Shown here: piece after piece, positions 1 to 7,616 of the stretch
Layout of the letters: each line of letters opens with the position of its first letter
How positions within the stretch are numbered: position 1 is the stretch's first letter
Source of the DNA: an uncultured Rhodanobacteraceae bacterium
GTDB lineage: Bacteria > Pseudomonadota > Gammaproteobacteria > Xanthomonadales > Ahniellaceae
Reading direction: 5' to 3'
Assembly: GCA_937873105.1 (NCBI GenBank)
Contig: CALMWD010000447.1
Coordinates: forward strand, 1 to 10,201
Length of the DNA: 10,201 bases
The notes under the pieces: generated by a model
The model's input: only the letters and a program-made list of their open reading frames with translations
Database searches by the model: none
Told to the model about the DNA's origin: nothing
Translations under genes and position numbers: made by a program

Positions 1-1644
1 GCCCGGCGGCAGGATCTCGAAAGGCACCGCATGGTTGGCCTGCGGATGGCTGACCGGCAGCCATTCGTTCTTCTTGGCGCCCGATCCGTCGCGGATCAGG
101 AACGGCGGCACGCCGTCGACCGTGTTCGACTGCAGGTCCTCGCGCACCGGCGCTTCCGCGGTCGTGAAGTAGGCGATGGTGCCGTCGGTGCCGGCATAGC
201 CGAAGTTCTGCGAGCCGACATCGAAGAAGCTCAGCGCCGTGCGGAACTCGTCGAGGCTGGTGGCGCGGTTGATGCGGCGGATCGCCTCGAGTTCGCGCGT
301 CGGCCCCCAGCCGGTGTAGGCCACCGAGATACCGGTGTCGTTCGTGATCGAAAGCACCGGCCCGTTGTTCCGGCGCGGGATCGTGATGGTCAGTCCGCCA
401 TTGGTGTAGCCGATGCTGTTCTCGCGCGCGACATTGTCCATGACGCCGTCGAGCTTGTTGACGTAGTAGCTCTGGAAGGTCCAGTTCACCGGCTCGGCCA
501 CGCCCTTGTAAAGGGTATGCGTCGGCAGGCCGTAGGTGTTGAGGACGAACTTCTCCTGGTAGGTGTCGGAGACGTCCATCGGATTCGTCGTCAGGCCCCA
601 GCAGAACTGCGGCGTGCAGCCGAGCAGGATCGAGGGCACGCCCGGCGGCGCCAGGCCGGAGACGTTCATCGGCGTGGCGTAGGCGGGATCGGTCGAGACG
701 ATGTGCGCTTCGTGCATCACCGCCGGCAGGTCGAGGCCGAGGTGCGGATCGTTGGCCAGGATGGCCTTGCCCGACGCGGTCTTCGAACCGTGCACCATCC
801 ACCAGTTGGAGCCGCCGCGATTCTCGCGCGGTGCCAGCTTGGGCGCGATCCATTCGTTCGCCAGCACCGAATCGCGCAATGACTCGACCTGGGCCAGAAA
901 TTCCGGCGCATAACCCGCGGTGACCGGGCCAATCGCCTTGGCATCCATCTCGGTTGCGGCCGGCTGGAAATCCGAAGGCGCGATCGAGGCGCGCGTGTCG
1001 AAGGGCTGCACCCGATGCGTGTCCTCGAAGAACAGGGCCTGGCCGTTGAAGCCGGCCGCCGCACCCGCGCTCATGTAGGCACCGAGACGCACGGTGTAGT
1101 CGATGTCGAGGTCGAAGCTGAGCTGGAAGGCGAGCAGCTTGCCGACGATCAGCGAATCGACCGGCGACCAGGGTTCGAACCGGGTCAGTTCCAGCGCGCC
1201 GTATTCGGGCGGCAGCGGATTGTTGCGCACCCAAAGATTCACGCCTTCGGCATAGGCGCGCAGCTGGCCGCGCGCGATGTCCGGCGTGGCCGACCAGCTC
1301 GCCTGCGCGGCGCGGCGCAGACCGAGCGTACGCAACTGGACGTCGTTCGCGAGCGCCGGCGTGCCGACCAGCTCGGCCAGCGTGCCGCTGGCGGCGCGAC
1401 GCAGGTAGTCCATCTGCCATAGACGGTCGCGGGCGTGCACGTAACCCATGAGGAAGGCGGCGTCGTAGTCGTTGGCGGCCTGGATCAGCGGCACACCCTC
1501 GGCGTCGTAGCCGATCGAAGCCGGCGCACGCAGCCCGGATGCGTTGATGGTTTCAGCGGAAACGGCGTTCGCGACGAAGGCCGAGGCCAGCGCGACACAG
1601 AGCAGGCGAAGGCGCGCCGGGCGACGCGTCGAAGATGCGGACAT
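1..1644 (-). CDS. Secreted penicillin-amidase-family (S45) acylase, C-terminus cut by window edge
   Basis: This is an N-terminal-nucleophile hydrolase of the penicillin G acylase / AHL acylase family, which cleaves an amide-linked acyl chain and matures by self-cleavage into alpha and beta chains. 548 codons are present; family members usually run to roughly 750-850. Residues 1-30 are a signal peptide (RR then a hydrophobic stretch, cleavage near VSA|ET), so the enzyme should be periplasmic. The alpha-chain signature GYVHARDRLWQMD lies near residues 66-80. The processing site is Gly277-Gly278-Ser279 followed by NWW; Ser279 (codon 808-810) would be the beta-chain N-terminal nucleophile. Beta-chain residue 23 is His (His301, in NDPHLGL), as in AHL and cephalosporin acylases rather than Gln as in classic penicillin G acylase. 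The start is set by GGAGGG (1653-1658), 8 bases before ATG. It lies 37 bases after the pseudouridine synthase. The family is clear; the substrate (homoserine lactone, beta-lactam or other amide) cannot be told. Confidence 0.93.
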   Translation of the reverse strand, partial: MSASSTRRPARLRLLCVALASAFVANAVSAETINASGLRAPASIGYDAEGVPLIQAANDYDAAFLMGYVHARDRLWQMDYLRRAASGTLAELVGTPALANDVQLRTLGLRRAAQASWSATPDIARGQLRAYAEGVNLWVRNNPLPPEYGALELTRFEPWSPVDSLIVGKLLAFQLSFDLDIDYTVRLGAYMSAGAAAGFNGQALFFEDTHRVQPFDTRASIAPSDFQPAATEMDAKAIGPVTAGYAPEFLAQVESLRDSVLANEWIAPKLAPRENRGGSNWWMVHGSKTASGKAILANDPHLGLDLPAVMHEAHIVSTDPAYATPMNVSGLAPPGVPSILLGCTPQFCWGLTTNPMDVSDTYQEKFVLNTYGLPTHTLYKGVAEPVNWTFQSYYVNKLDGVMDNVARENSIGYTNGGLTITIPRRNNGPVLSITNDTGISVAYTGWGPTRELEAIRRINRATSLDEFRTALSFFDVGSQNFGYAGTDGTIAYFTTAEAPVREDLQSNTVDGVPPFLIRDGSGAKKNEWLPVSHPQANHAVPFEILPPG

Positions 1645-1681
1645 GATGGATTCCCTCCCGCCCCGACATGGGGCCCGGGGA

Positions 1682-2416
1682 TTATGCGCGGTGCGTCGTT
1701 TGCGGCAACTGCAGTGCAGCAATGTCCGCGGCGGCCAACCGCCGCCAACGTCCTTTGGCCAGATCGCCCAAGGCGAGGCCGCCGACGGCGACGCGAATCA
1801 GGCGCAGGACCGGGAAACCGAGCGCCTCCAGCATGCGCCGGATCTGGCGGTTGCGGCCCTCGTCCAGAACGACTTCCAGCCAGCAGTTCTTCGTGCCGCA
1901 GCGAAGCAAGGTGGCGCGCACGGCCCGCCAGCGCTCGCCATCGATGTCGACGCCCATGCAAAGCCGCTGCAGCGCATCGGCATCGGCCTGCCCTTCGACC
2001 TGCACGTGGTAAGTCTTCTCGATGCCCTGGTCGGGATCGGTGATGGAAGCCGCGAACGCGGGATCGTTCGTGAACAGCAGCAGGCCTTCGCTGGCGCGAT
2101 CCAGGCGGCCGACCGGGGCGATCCAGGGCAGTTCGGCGCCGGCGAAGCAATCGTAGACCGTCGCCCTGCCCTGCTCGTCCGCACGCGTGGTGACCAGGCC
2201 GCGCGGCTTGTTCAGCATCAGGTGGACGGGCGCCGCGGCCACGGCCTTTGCGCCGTCGATCGCGACCTCGGCATCGAGCGATGTCGGCGACTCCGGATCG
2301 CGGACCACGCGCCCGCCCACGCGCACGCGTCCGGCGAGAATCAGGCGCGCGGCCTCGCTGCGCGAGCACAGCCCGCGTTTCGACAACACCCGCGCCAAGC
2401 CGTAGCGTGGACTCAT
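1682..2416 (-). CDS. RsuA/RluB/RluE/RluF-family rRNA pseudouridine synthase
   Basis: This enzyme isomerises a uridine in ribosomal RNA to pseudouridine in the cytoplasm. The 244-residue protein has an N-terminal S4 RNA-binding domain (about 5-45; ARVLSKRGLCSRSEAARLI, then AGRVRVGG) and a catalytic domain from about 62. MLNKPRGLVTT (67-77), GRLDRASEGLLLFTND (103-118) with catalytic Asp106, and GRNRQIRRMLEALG (187-200) are the family hallmarks. Parts of the core (YHVQVEG, 136-142) resemble RluE, but RluE has no S4 domain, so I assign no symbol or target base. The frame is open upstream to 2683, but that part reads as arginine-rich noncoding sequence; ATG at 2416 gives the normal family N-terminus. 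No good Shine-Dalgarno precedes it. An eight-codon mini-ORF (2436-2413, MFENDLE) overlaps the start as ATGA, which could allow coupling. The first 14 codons are repeated at 7878-7922. Confidence 0.95.
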   Translation of the reverse strand: MSPRYGLARVLSKRGLCSRSEAARLILAGRVRVGGRVVRDPESPTSLDAEVAIDGAKAVAAAPVHLMLNKPRGLVTTRADEQGRATVYDCFAGAELPWIAPVGRLDRASEGLLLFTNDPAFAASITDPDQGIEKTYHVQVEGQADADALQRLCMGVDIDGERWRAVRATLLRCGTKNCWLEVVLDEGRNRQIRRMLEALGFPVLRLIRVAVGGLALGDLAKGRWRRLAAADIAALQLPQTTHRA

Positions 2417-2418
2417 TC
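2374..2418 (-). repeat. 45-base direct repeat, copy A (5' end of pseudouridine synthase gene)
   Basis: Bases 2374-2418 match 7878-7922 at 44 of 45 positions (only A2398 versus G7902 differs), in the same orientation and 5504 bases apart. Weaker similarity continues on both sides: 11 of 16 bases at 2358-2373 and 11 of 17 at 2419-2435. Here the segment encodes the synthase start, MSPRYGLARVLSKR, which fits the family's usual N-terminus. Copy A is therefore probably the original. Confidence 0.9.
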
Positions 2419-2436
2419 CAAATCGTTCTCGAACAT
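2413..2436 (-). other. Eight-codon mini-ORF overlapping the pseudouridine synthase start
   Basis: On the minus strand an ATG at 2436 reads MFENDLE and stops with TGA at 2415-2413, overlapping the synthase ATG (2416-2414) as ATGA. The codons align one-to-one with the tail LFLDGFE-stop of the secreted gene at 7917 (identical TTC, GAA and TGA codons, several one-base differences). The frame is closed by a TGA eight codons before the ATG, so it is at most a small remnant or a coupling leader. No Shine-Dalgarno is obvious. Translation is not demonstrated. Confidence 0.3.
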
Positions 2437-2523
2437 CGTGGTCGTCAGCTGCTTGGACGCTCAGTCGCCGGGTCCAATGATGACAGGCCTCTTGCCCGTT
2501 GCCGTCGGCACGCGCCGCCTCGA

Positions 2524-2546
2524 CGACCCGCCGGAGCGGCGGGTCG
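2524..2546 (-). terminator. GC-rich hairpin downstream of the beta-helix gene, possible terminator
   Basis: Between the beta-helix stop (2587) and the synthase start (2416) lies a perfect 10-base-pair inverted repeat: CGACCCGCCG, loop GAG, CGGCGGGTCG. It stands about 40 bases past the stop codon, where a terminator or 3'-end stabilising stem would be. No T-run follows on either strand, so intrinsic termination is only a possibility. The rest of 2417-2586 shows nothing else clear. Confidence 0.45.
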
Positions 2547-2586
2547 CGCAATCCGAAGCCGAGCCGCCAGGGTCCGGGATCGCCCC

Positions 2587-4722
2587 TCAAGGATCCTGGT
2601 CTTCGAAGCCATCGCAGAATTGAGGCACATCGAGGTGCAGGCGGGCGCGATCGCCGAGCACTTCGACGAATGCGTAGCCGCAACGACGGCTCGGCGGCAA
2701 CACGACTTGGGCGAACTCGCCATCGACCAGGCTGCCGACGACGATGTCGAGTTCGATCTCTCCGTCGGTGACAAATGCATCGGGGAATGCAAGCCGCAAC
2801 GTGCCGCCGAGATGGACGTCTCCGCCGCCGGCTATGCGATCGAAGCTGGATGGCGAATGTATGTCGAGCTGGAACTCCGTCCCCGGCGTGAGCGAGAGAT
2901 CGCTTCCGGCATTGAGCGCGAACATGCCGACCTCGCCAGAGGGCGCATAAGTCCGGTCGGGGGCGACAATGCCATCGACACGCAGCGCACCGCCCAATCG
3001 TCCATAGCCGGTGAGCCGCTGATTGGCGCCGAGCACGAGCAAGCCGCTACCTGCCTCCAGCGTTGCGGCGTCGCCGAACTCCGAGGATGCCGCCAATCTG
3101 AGACTGCCTGCGCCGTGGACCAACACAGCGCCGACGCCCCTCAAGGTCGCGATATTGGGGCCGCAACCGCCGTTGTCGACGAGGATGCGGCCGTCATTGT
3201 CGATGCCGCCCGACAGTTCGAGTTCGCGGAAGCAGGGCACGAGAACCTCGCTGCCCGGTGCGATATGCACGTCCTCGATCCTCGACGTCGCGCCGTCCAG
3301 CGAGATCACGCCGTCCCCGCTGCTCGCGATCACTCCCCCTCGTACCGTCGCCGACTGCAGGACCACGCCCGACGAGGCCGCGGCGCGCAACGTACCGGCG
3401 AGCGACTGTTCCAGCGTGATCCCGCCGAGGCGGATGCTGCCGCCCTGGCGCGCTTCGATCAGACCTTCATTCGTCATCGGCGAGACCTGCAGCAGCAACT
3501 CGCCGGGGCCGCTGCCCGAACCATTGCGATCGGCGAGCACCGCACCGCGATTCGTCAGCGCCAGCGACACCGTTCCGACGCCACCGATGGTGTGGTTGGG
3601 GCCGTTCACCAGCGCGTATCCGGCGCCGCCGAACACCGCGCTGAGCGACCCACCTTCAAGCTGAAGCCGACCGCTGCCGCCGATCGTCGCACTCTCGCCG
3701 AACTCGGAGCTGACGAAGCCGTTCGGTCCGGTGAAGATCAAGCCATCGTTCACGAGCCCGAGCGGGCCGACGGTCAGGCCGGCCAGGCCGGCGAACGTCA
3801 ACCGGCTGCCTGCGACCAGTTCGACGTCCTGGATCGGAAACCCTTGGGAATACACCGTGATCAACCCCGTACCGATGGTCTGCAAGCGACCGCCGCGCAG
3901 ACCGAGGCTGCCGGCCCGGGTCAGGGCCAGGGCGGAGCCGTTCTCGACCACGATCTGTCCGCCGCCGTTCTGAAGGAAGCCGAAATCCCCGTTGCCCATG
4001 TTCAGGTGGATGCCGGCGCCGTTGCTGGCGCGGACCAGTCCATTGTTGTCGACGCCGTGCAAGCCGGAGAATCTCAGCGTGCGGCCGGCCTGGTCGGCGT
4101 GGATGGTGCCGTCGTTCTGCAGGCGCACGTTGATCTCGCCGCTGCCGAGGATGCTGTGCGCGGGCCAGTTCACCAGCCACCAGCCGGTGTTGAACGTGGG
4201 ATTGATTCGCGCCGTGAACTGGTCGTTGCTGGTCAGCCGGATGCGGCCGCTGCCGTTGGCGTTGGTGTTGTTGGCAATCGCCAGGGTCGAGTCATTCAAT
4301 GCATCGTTCGAGCCCACCGAGATCGTCGCCATGTTGTCGATCTGGGTACCGTGGACGGTCAGCCGCGCCTCGTGGGAAGAACCGACGATGCGCACGCCGG
4401 CCTGAGGGTGGTTGAACTCGATGTGCAGGCATTCGGCAAACTGGCCTTGTCCGAGGATTTCCACCGCCACGGGAAGCTCGATGCGACAGCTGACCGACTG
4501 GTCCGGCACGCCGCCCTGCCAAGGCAGGATTCCCCCCCAGCGGAAGGGATTGAACCAGCTGTCATTCACTTCGGTGGCCCAGAAGGCGACGCCGCCGGCG
4601 CCCAAGGACGCGGCCATGACGGGCATTGCGCCAAGACACGACATGAACAGCACGGCCGCCCCTCGGATCGGCGAGGGGAAGACGCGACGCACCTTGCTCT
4701 TCAACACGGCGGAAATGGCCAT
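2587..4722 (-). CDS. Secreted beta-helix-like repeat protein with C-terminal DGFE tail
   Basis: I do not recognise a named family for this 711-residue protein. Residues 1-37 form a signal peptide (basic start, hydrophobic GAAVLFMSCLGAMPVMA, cleavage near VMA|A). The body is Gly/Asn/Val-rich with loosely periodic motifs of the form N-x-G-x-[IVL]: NDGTIHAD (203), NNGLVRAS (226), NDGLIF (325), NRGAVLAD (391), NEGLIEA (418), NDGRILVD (509). GxGxIxL motifs (GSGRIRL, GSGEINV, GVGTVSL) are interleaved. Such spacing is typical of right-handed beta-helix or autotransporter-passenger-like proteins. Residues 565-645 (GANQRLTGYGRLGG, SFDRIAGGGDVHLGGTLRL) resemble passenger-associated repeats, but no outer-membrane beta-barrel follows. 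It ends CGYAFVEVLG...FCDGFEDQDP, with two cysteines that may form a disulfide. ATG is preceded by GGAG (4730-4733) at 7 bases. It starts 42 bases after the kinase stop and is probably cotranscribed with it. It may be a surface or adhesive protein; function is not established. Confidence 0.85.
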   Translation of the reverse strand: MAISAVLKSKVRRVFPSPIRGAAVLFMSCLGAMPVMAASLGAGGVAFWATEVNDSWFNPFRWGGILPWQGGVPDQSVSCRIELPVAVEILGQGQFAECLHIEFNHPQAGVRIVGSSHEARLTVHGTQIDNMATISVGSNDALNDSTLAIANNTNANGSGRIRLTSNDQFTARINPTFNTGWWLVNWPAHSILGSGEINVRLQNDGTIHADQAGRTLRFSGLHGVDNNGLVRASNGAGIHLNMGNGDFGFLQNGGGQIVVENGSALALTRAGSLGLRGGRLQTIGTGLITVYSQGFPIQDVELVAGSRLTFAGLAGLTVGPLGLVNDGLIFTGPNGFVSSEFGESATIGGSGRLQLEGGSLSAVFGGAGYALVNGPNHTIGGVGTVSLALTNRGAVLADRNGSGSGPGELLLQVSPMTNEGLIEARQGGSIRLGGITLEQSLAGTLRAAASSGVVLQSATVRGGVIASSGDGVISLDGATSRIEDVHIAPGSEVLVPCFRELELSGGIDNDGRILVDNGGCGPNIATLRGVGAVLVHGAGSLRLAASSEFGDAATLEAGSGLLVLGANQRLTGYGRLGGALRVDGIVAPDRTYAPSGEVGMFALNAGSDLSLTPGTEFQLDIHSPSSFDRIAGGGDVHLGGTLRLAFPDAFVTDGEIELDIVVGSLVDGEFAQVVLPPSRRCGYAFVEVLGDRARLHLDVPQFCDGFEDQDP

Positions 4723-4764
4723 CGATGGACTCCATGCGCGGATACGCCACCGCGCTTCGTCCTC

Positions 4765-7062
4765 TCAAGGCGCAGAACCGGCGTCGGATGTCGCATCTCC
4801 TCCGATCGACGCCGTTGCCCGTGCCCTTGCGATCAGGCCGCGCGCACGCTCAGACCACGTCGGATCTGCGGCGTCCGCTCGCGCAAAGACCGCCAGCGCC
4901 TCTTCGGCGTGGTACACGGCCGCCGACGAGTCGCCGCTGGCCAGGGCCACCTGTGCGGCACCAAGATGGACGTGTCCGCGACCGACATAGTCCGGCGCGA
5001 AGGCGGCTTCGGACAGTTTCACCGCGCGGTCGGCATGGATGCGAGCATCGGATATCTCGCCGCGCGCCGCCTCCAAGCGCGCAATATTGATCAGCGGCCC
5101 GGCCAGTTCTGCATGGTCTTGGCCGAAGGCACGCTCTCGAACGGCCGCGGCCCGACGAAACAGCGCCAGCGCGTCGTCGTCACGCCCGCGATCGCGCTGC
5201 ACCAGGGCGAAATTGTTCAGGGCAACCGCCAACGCGACCGTGCGCTCCGGCAGCGCGCGTTCGAGCAAGCCGATGGCTTCGTGATAAGCCCGCTCCGCTT
5301 CGTCGAGCCGACCCAGGCCCTGTTCGGCGCTGCCGAGATTCTCCAGTCGCGCGCCCAAGGCGCCAGGGTCGAGCCCCAGACCCCGGGCATTGGCCACGGC
5401 CTTCGAGGCGAATCGCCTGGCCTCTTCGTAACGACCGACGTCGCTCATCAGCGACGCAAGATCGTTGTACACCTCGCCCACCTTTCTCGCGCTGCCGGAA
5501 TCGGAGGCGAAAACCGAAAGCGCCGCGAGATAGTCGGCCTCGGCGGCGTCGGTACGCCCGCGCGACCAGTGCAGCAAGGCGCGGCTCTGCAGGGCATCCG
5601 CGTGACCTGTGGTGCCCGGCTCGCGGAGGGAGAGGACACGCTCGATCTGCTCTTCGGCCGCATCCAGCTGCATGAGGTTCGTGTAGGCCACCGCAATGCC
5701 GAGGCGTATGTCGGCCTCGCTCTCCGGTTGATCGTGGAAGTGCCGCGGGATCCTGGCAAGCGCCTGATCGAGCGCTTCCTTGAGACTGGGTTCGCGTCCG
5801 CTCGCGACCGGGTTCGCATCGGTAATCAACTCGATCAGGAATGCGCGCGCGCTCTCCGCTCGCGCGGCCTGTTGTCGGGTCTGCCAGGCCTGGTGGGCCG
5901 CGACGCCGAGACCGATCGCGAGTGCGAGCATGGCAGCCGTCGCCGATGCCACGGCCAGCCGATGCCGCCGCGCGAACATCCGCGCCCGGTAGAGCGCATC
6001 GCCGCGCCGGGCGCGGACGGGTCGAAGCGCCAGCCAGTTCTCCAGGTCCTGGGCAAACTCGGCGGCGCTGGCGTAACGCCGTCGAGGCTCGCTGGCGAGT
6101 GCCTTGAGCAGCACTCGGTCGAGGTCTCCGGCCAGCGCATTGCGCCACAGCCTTGCCTCGCGCGCCGACAGCGCGAGCTTTCCCGCGTCGAGGCCGGCGC
6201 TGGGCCGTCCGGGCGGACGGCCGCGCATCGCCTCCAGCGCCTGAGCCGTGGTACGGCCACCTTGGCCGAATGGCAACCTGCCCGCGAGAAGGAGGTGCAG
6301 CAATAGACCCAGCGAATAGATGTCCGAGGCCGTGGTCAACGCCTCGCCGGCCAATTGTTCGGGACTGGCGAACTCGGGCGTCAGCGGAGCGAGTCCGGTC
6401 AGCGTCAGTCCCCGGTCCCCGGCCAGATTCTTGGCAATGCCGAAATCCAGAAGCTTGACCTGGCCGTCCGAGGTGACCATCACGTTGGCCGGCTTGATGT
6501 CGCGATGCAAGACCAGCGCGCGATGCGCGGCGTCGACCGCCGAGAGCACCTGCAAGTAGAGGCCGACTCGTTCGCGCACGCCAAGACGCCGGGCCGCGCA
6601 CCATTCGTCGACGGGCGCCCCGTCGACATACTCCATCACCACGAACGGTCGGCCGTCCGAGGCGTTGCCGCCGTCGATGATCCGCGCGATGTTCGGATGC
6701 TCGATTCGAGCCAGGAAGCTGCGTTCGGCATGGAATCGCGCCAGCGCCATTGCGCCGCCGATGCCCAGAGCCGTCAGCTTCAATGCGGCGCGTTGCGCGT
6801 ACTCCCCGTCACCGCGCTCGACCAGAAACACTTCGCCCATGCCGCCCGCCCCCAGTCGACCGAGGACGCGCCAACGGCCGATGCTGGCCGGGACGGCCGA
6901 GCGGTCGAGCAGGCCGGCGCTCTCCGCATGGGCCCGAAGCAGGACCAGCACGTCCTCGCGCAACGCGGCGTCGTCCCCAGCGGCCGTCGCGACAAAGGTA
7001 TCGCGCTGGGCCTCGGGCAAGTCCAGCGCCAGCTCGAATAGACGCAGCGCACGCTCGTCCAT
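4765..7062 (-). CDS. Transmembrane Ser/Thr protein kinase with C-terminal TPR region
   Basis: This Hanks-type kinase of 765 residues is probably anchored in the inner membrane. After an N-terminal helical segment (1-60), the kinase domain spans about 64-340. It shows the Gly-rich loop LGRLGAGGMGEVFLV (67-81), ATP-binding Lys95 (AALKLT), the catalytic loop HRDIKPAN (186-193; Asp188), the Mg-binding DFG (207-209), SPEQ (233-236) and SDIYSLG (246-252). All core catalytic residues are present. One membrane segment lies at about 369-389, followed by TPR-like helical repeats from about 450 to 725 (for example DAAEEQIERVLSL, GRYEEARRFASKAV, GRLDEAERAYHEAIGLL, DDALALFRRAAAV), predicted to be periplasmic. 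The gene begins 2 bases after the sigma factor stop, so translation is likely coupled. ECF sigma factors paired with such kinases, for example EcfK/PknS in Xanthomonas, are activated through the kinase; a similar role here is inferred. Ligand and phosphorylation targets are unknown. Confidence 0.96.
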   Translation of the reverse strand: MDERALRLFELALDLPEAQRDTFVATAAGDDAALREDVLVLLRAHAESAGLLDRSAVPASIGRWRVLGRLGAGGMGEVFLVERGDGEYAQRAALKLTALGIGGAMALARFHAERSFLARIEHPNIARIIDGGNASDGRPFVVMEYVDGAPVDEWCAARRLGVRERVGLYLQVLSAVDAAHRALVLHRDIKPANVMVTSDGQVKLLDFGIAKNLAGDRGLTLTGLAPLTPEFASPEQLAGEALTTASDIYSLGLLLHLLLAGRLPFGQGGRTTAQALEAMRGRPPGRPSAGLDAGKLALSAREARLWRNALAGDLDRVLLKALASEPRRRYASAAEFAQDLENWLALRPVRARRGDALYRARMFARRHRLAVASATAAMLALAIGLGVAAHQAWQTRQQAARAESARAFLIELITDANPVASGREPSLKEALDQALARIPRHFHDQPESEADIRLGIAVAYTNLMQLDAAEEQIERVLSLREPGTTGHADALQSRALLHWSRGRTDAAEADYLAALSVFASDSGSARKVGEVYNDLASLMSDVGRYEEARRFASKAVANARGLGLDPGALGARLENLGSAEQGLGRLDEAERAYHEAIGLLERALPERTVALAVALNNFALVQRDRGRDDDALALFRRAAAVRERAFGQDHAELAGPLINIARLEAARGEISDARIHADRAVKLSEAAFAPDYVGRGHVHLGAAQVALASGDSSAAVYHAEEALAVFARADAADPTWSERARGLIARARATASIGGDATSDAGSAP

Positions 7063-7064
7063 GA

Positions 7065-7616
7065 TCAGCTCAATTGCGCATGCAGGAAGGCGCGCGCCAC
7101 CTCCCAGTCGCGTTGCGCCGTCGCGCGCGAAACCCCGAGCAGCGCCGCGATCTCGCCCATCTCCATGCCTGCGAAGTAGCGGAGTTCGACCACGCTGGCC
7201 TTGCGCGGATCGTAGGCCTCTAGCTGTTGCAGCGCCTGATCCAGCGCGAGGACATCGACTTCCGGTTCGGGCGCTGCAGCATCGATCCCCGACAGCGTCA
7301 CCGCGTCGTTGCCACCACCGCGCTTCCCTGCATTTCGGCGTCGGGCATGATCCACCAGCACTTGGCGCATGCGATGGCCCGCGAGCGCCAGGAATTGAAT
7401 TCGATCCCGCGCATCGCCCGCGTCTTCGCCAAGCCGAAGCCAGGCCTCGTGCACGAGGGCGGTCGGGGTCAGGGTATGGCCCGGCCGCTCGCCTCGCATC
7501 TGCCGTTCGGCGATTCGGCGAAGCTCGGCGTAGATCAGCGCGATCAGTTCACCCTCGGCCGATGCATCGCCTTCCGCCCGAGCCCGCAGGAGAAGAGTAA
7601 CCGGCCCCGCGCTCAT
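7065..7616 (-). CDS. ECF RNA polymerase sigma factor (Sig-70_X6 / TIGR02999 type)
   Basis: This 183-residue extracytoplasmic-function sigma factor directs RNA polymerase to a specific set of promoters. Region 2 begins with VTLLLRARAEGD and AELRRIAERQM. It is followed by the hallmark HTLTPTALVHEAWLRLGE of the group that pairs with Ser/Thr kinases, then QFLALAGHRMRQVLVDHARRRNAGKRGG. Region 4 carries the helix-turn-helix MGEIAALLGVSRATAQRDWEVARAFL near the C-terminus. I chose ATG at 7616 because it gives the usual N-terminus and has GAGG (7627-7630) 10 bases upstream; the ATG at 7661 adds 15 low-complexity residues and has no ribosome site. Only TC separates its stop codon from the kinase ATG. 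No anti-sigma factor is encoded nearby, so control by the adjoining kinase is the natural inference. Whether it transcribes its own operon, including the downstream beta-helix gene, is unknown. Confidence 0.96.
   Translation of the reverse strand: MSAGPVTLLLRARAEGDASAEGELIALIYAELRRIAERQMRGERPGHTLTPTALVHEAWLRLGEDAGDARDRIQFLALAGHRMRQVLVDHARRRNAGKRGGGNDAVTLSGIDAAAPEPEVDVLALDQALQQLEAYDPRKASVVELRYFAGMEMGEIAALLGVSRATAQRDWEVARAFLHAQLS

Noticed and set aside
31..882. A 283-codon plus-strand frame at the left edge
   Set aside because: It is opposite the S45 acylase, whose minus-strand reading shows a signal peptide, the GGS-NWW processing site and a ribosome site.
2567..2599. Inverted repeat CCAGGGTCC / GGATCCTGG around the beta-helix stop codon
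   Set aside because: It mostly lies inside coding sequence, contains a mismatch and has a 15-base loop; the 2524-2546 stem is the better candidate for a 3' structure.
2417..2683. Upstream extension of the pseudouridine synthase to 2683
   Set aside because: The added residues are Arg/Pro-rich, overlap the beta-helix gene's end and hairpin, and precede the normal family N-terminus.
2587..4722. Classification as a classical type V autotransporter
   Set aside because: There is no C-terminal beta-barrel or terminal aromatic signature; the protein ends in a short DGFE tail.
2248..6306. A 1352-codon stop-free frame on the plus strand
   Set aside because: It lies antisense across the synthase, the beta-helix gene and the kinase, runs straight through the intergenic gaps, and its translation is Arg/Ala-rich without any domain. 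This is expected in GC-rich DNA opposite well-used codons.
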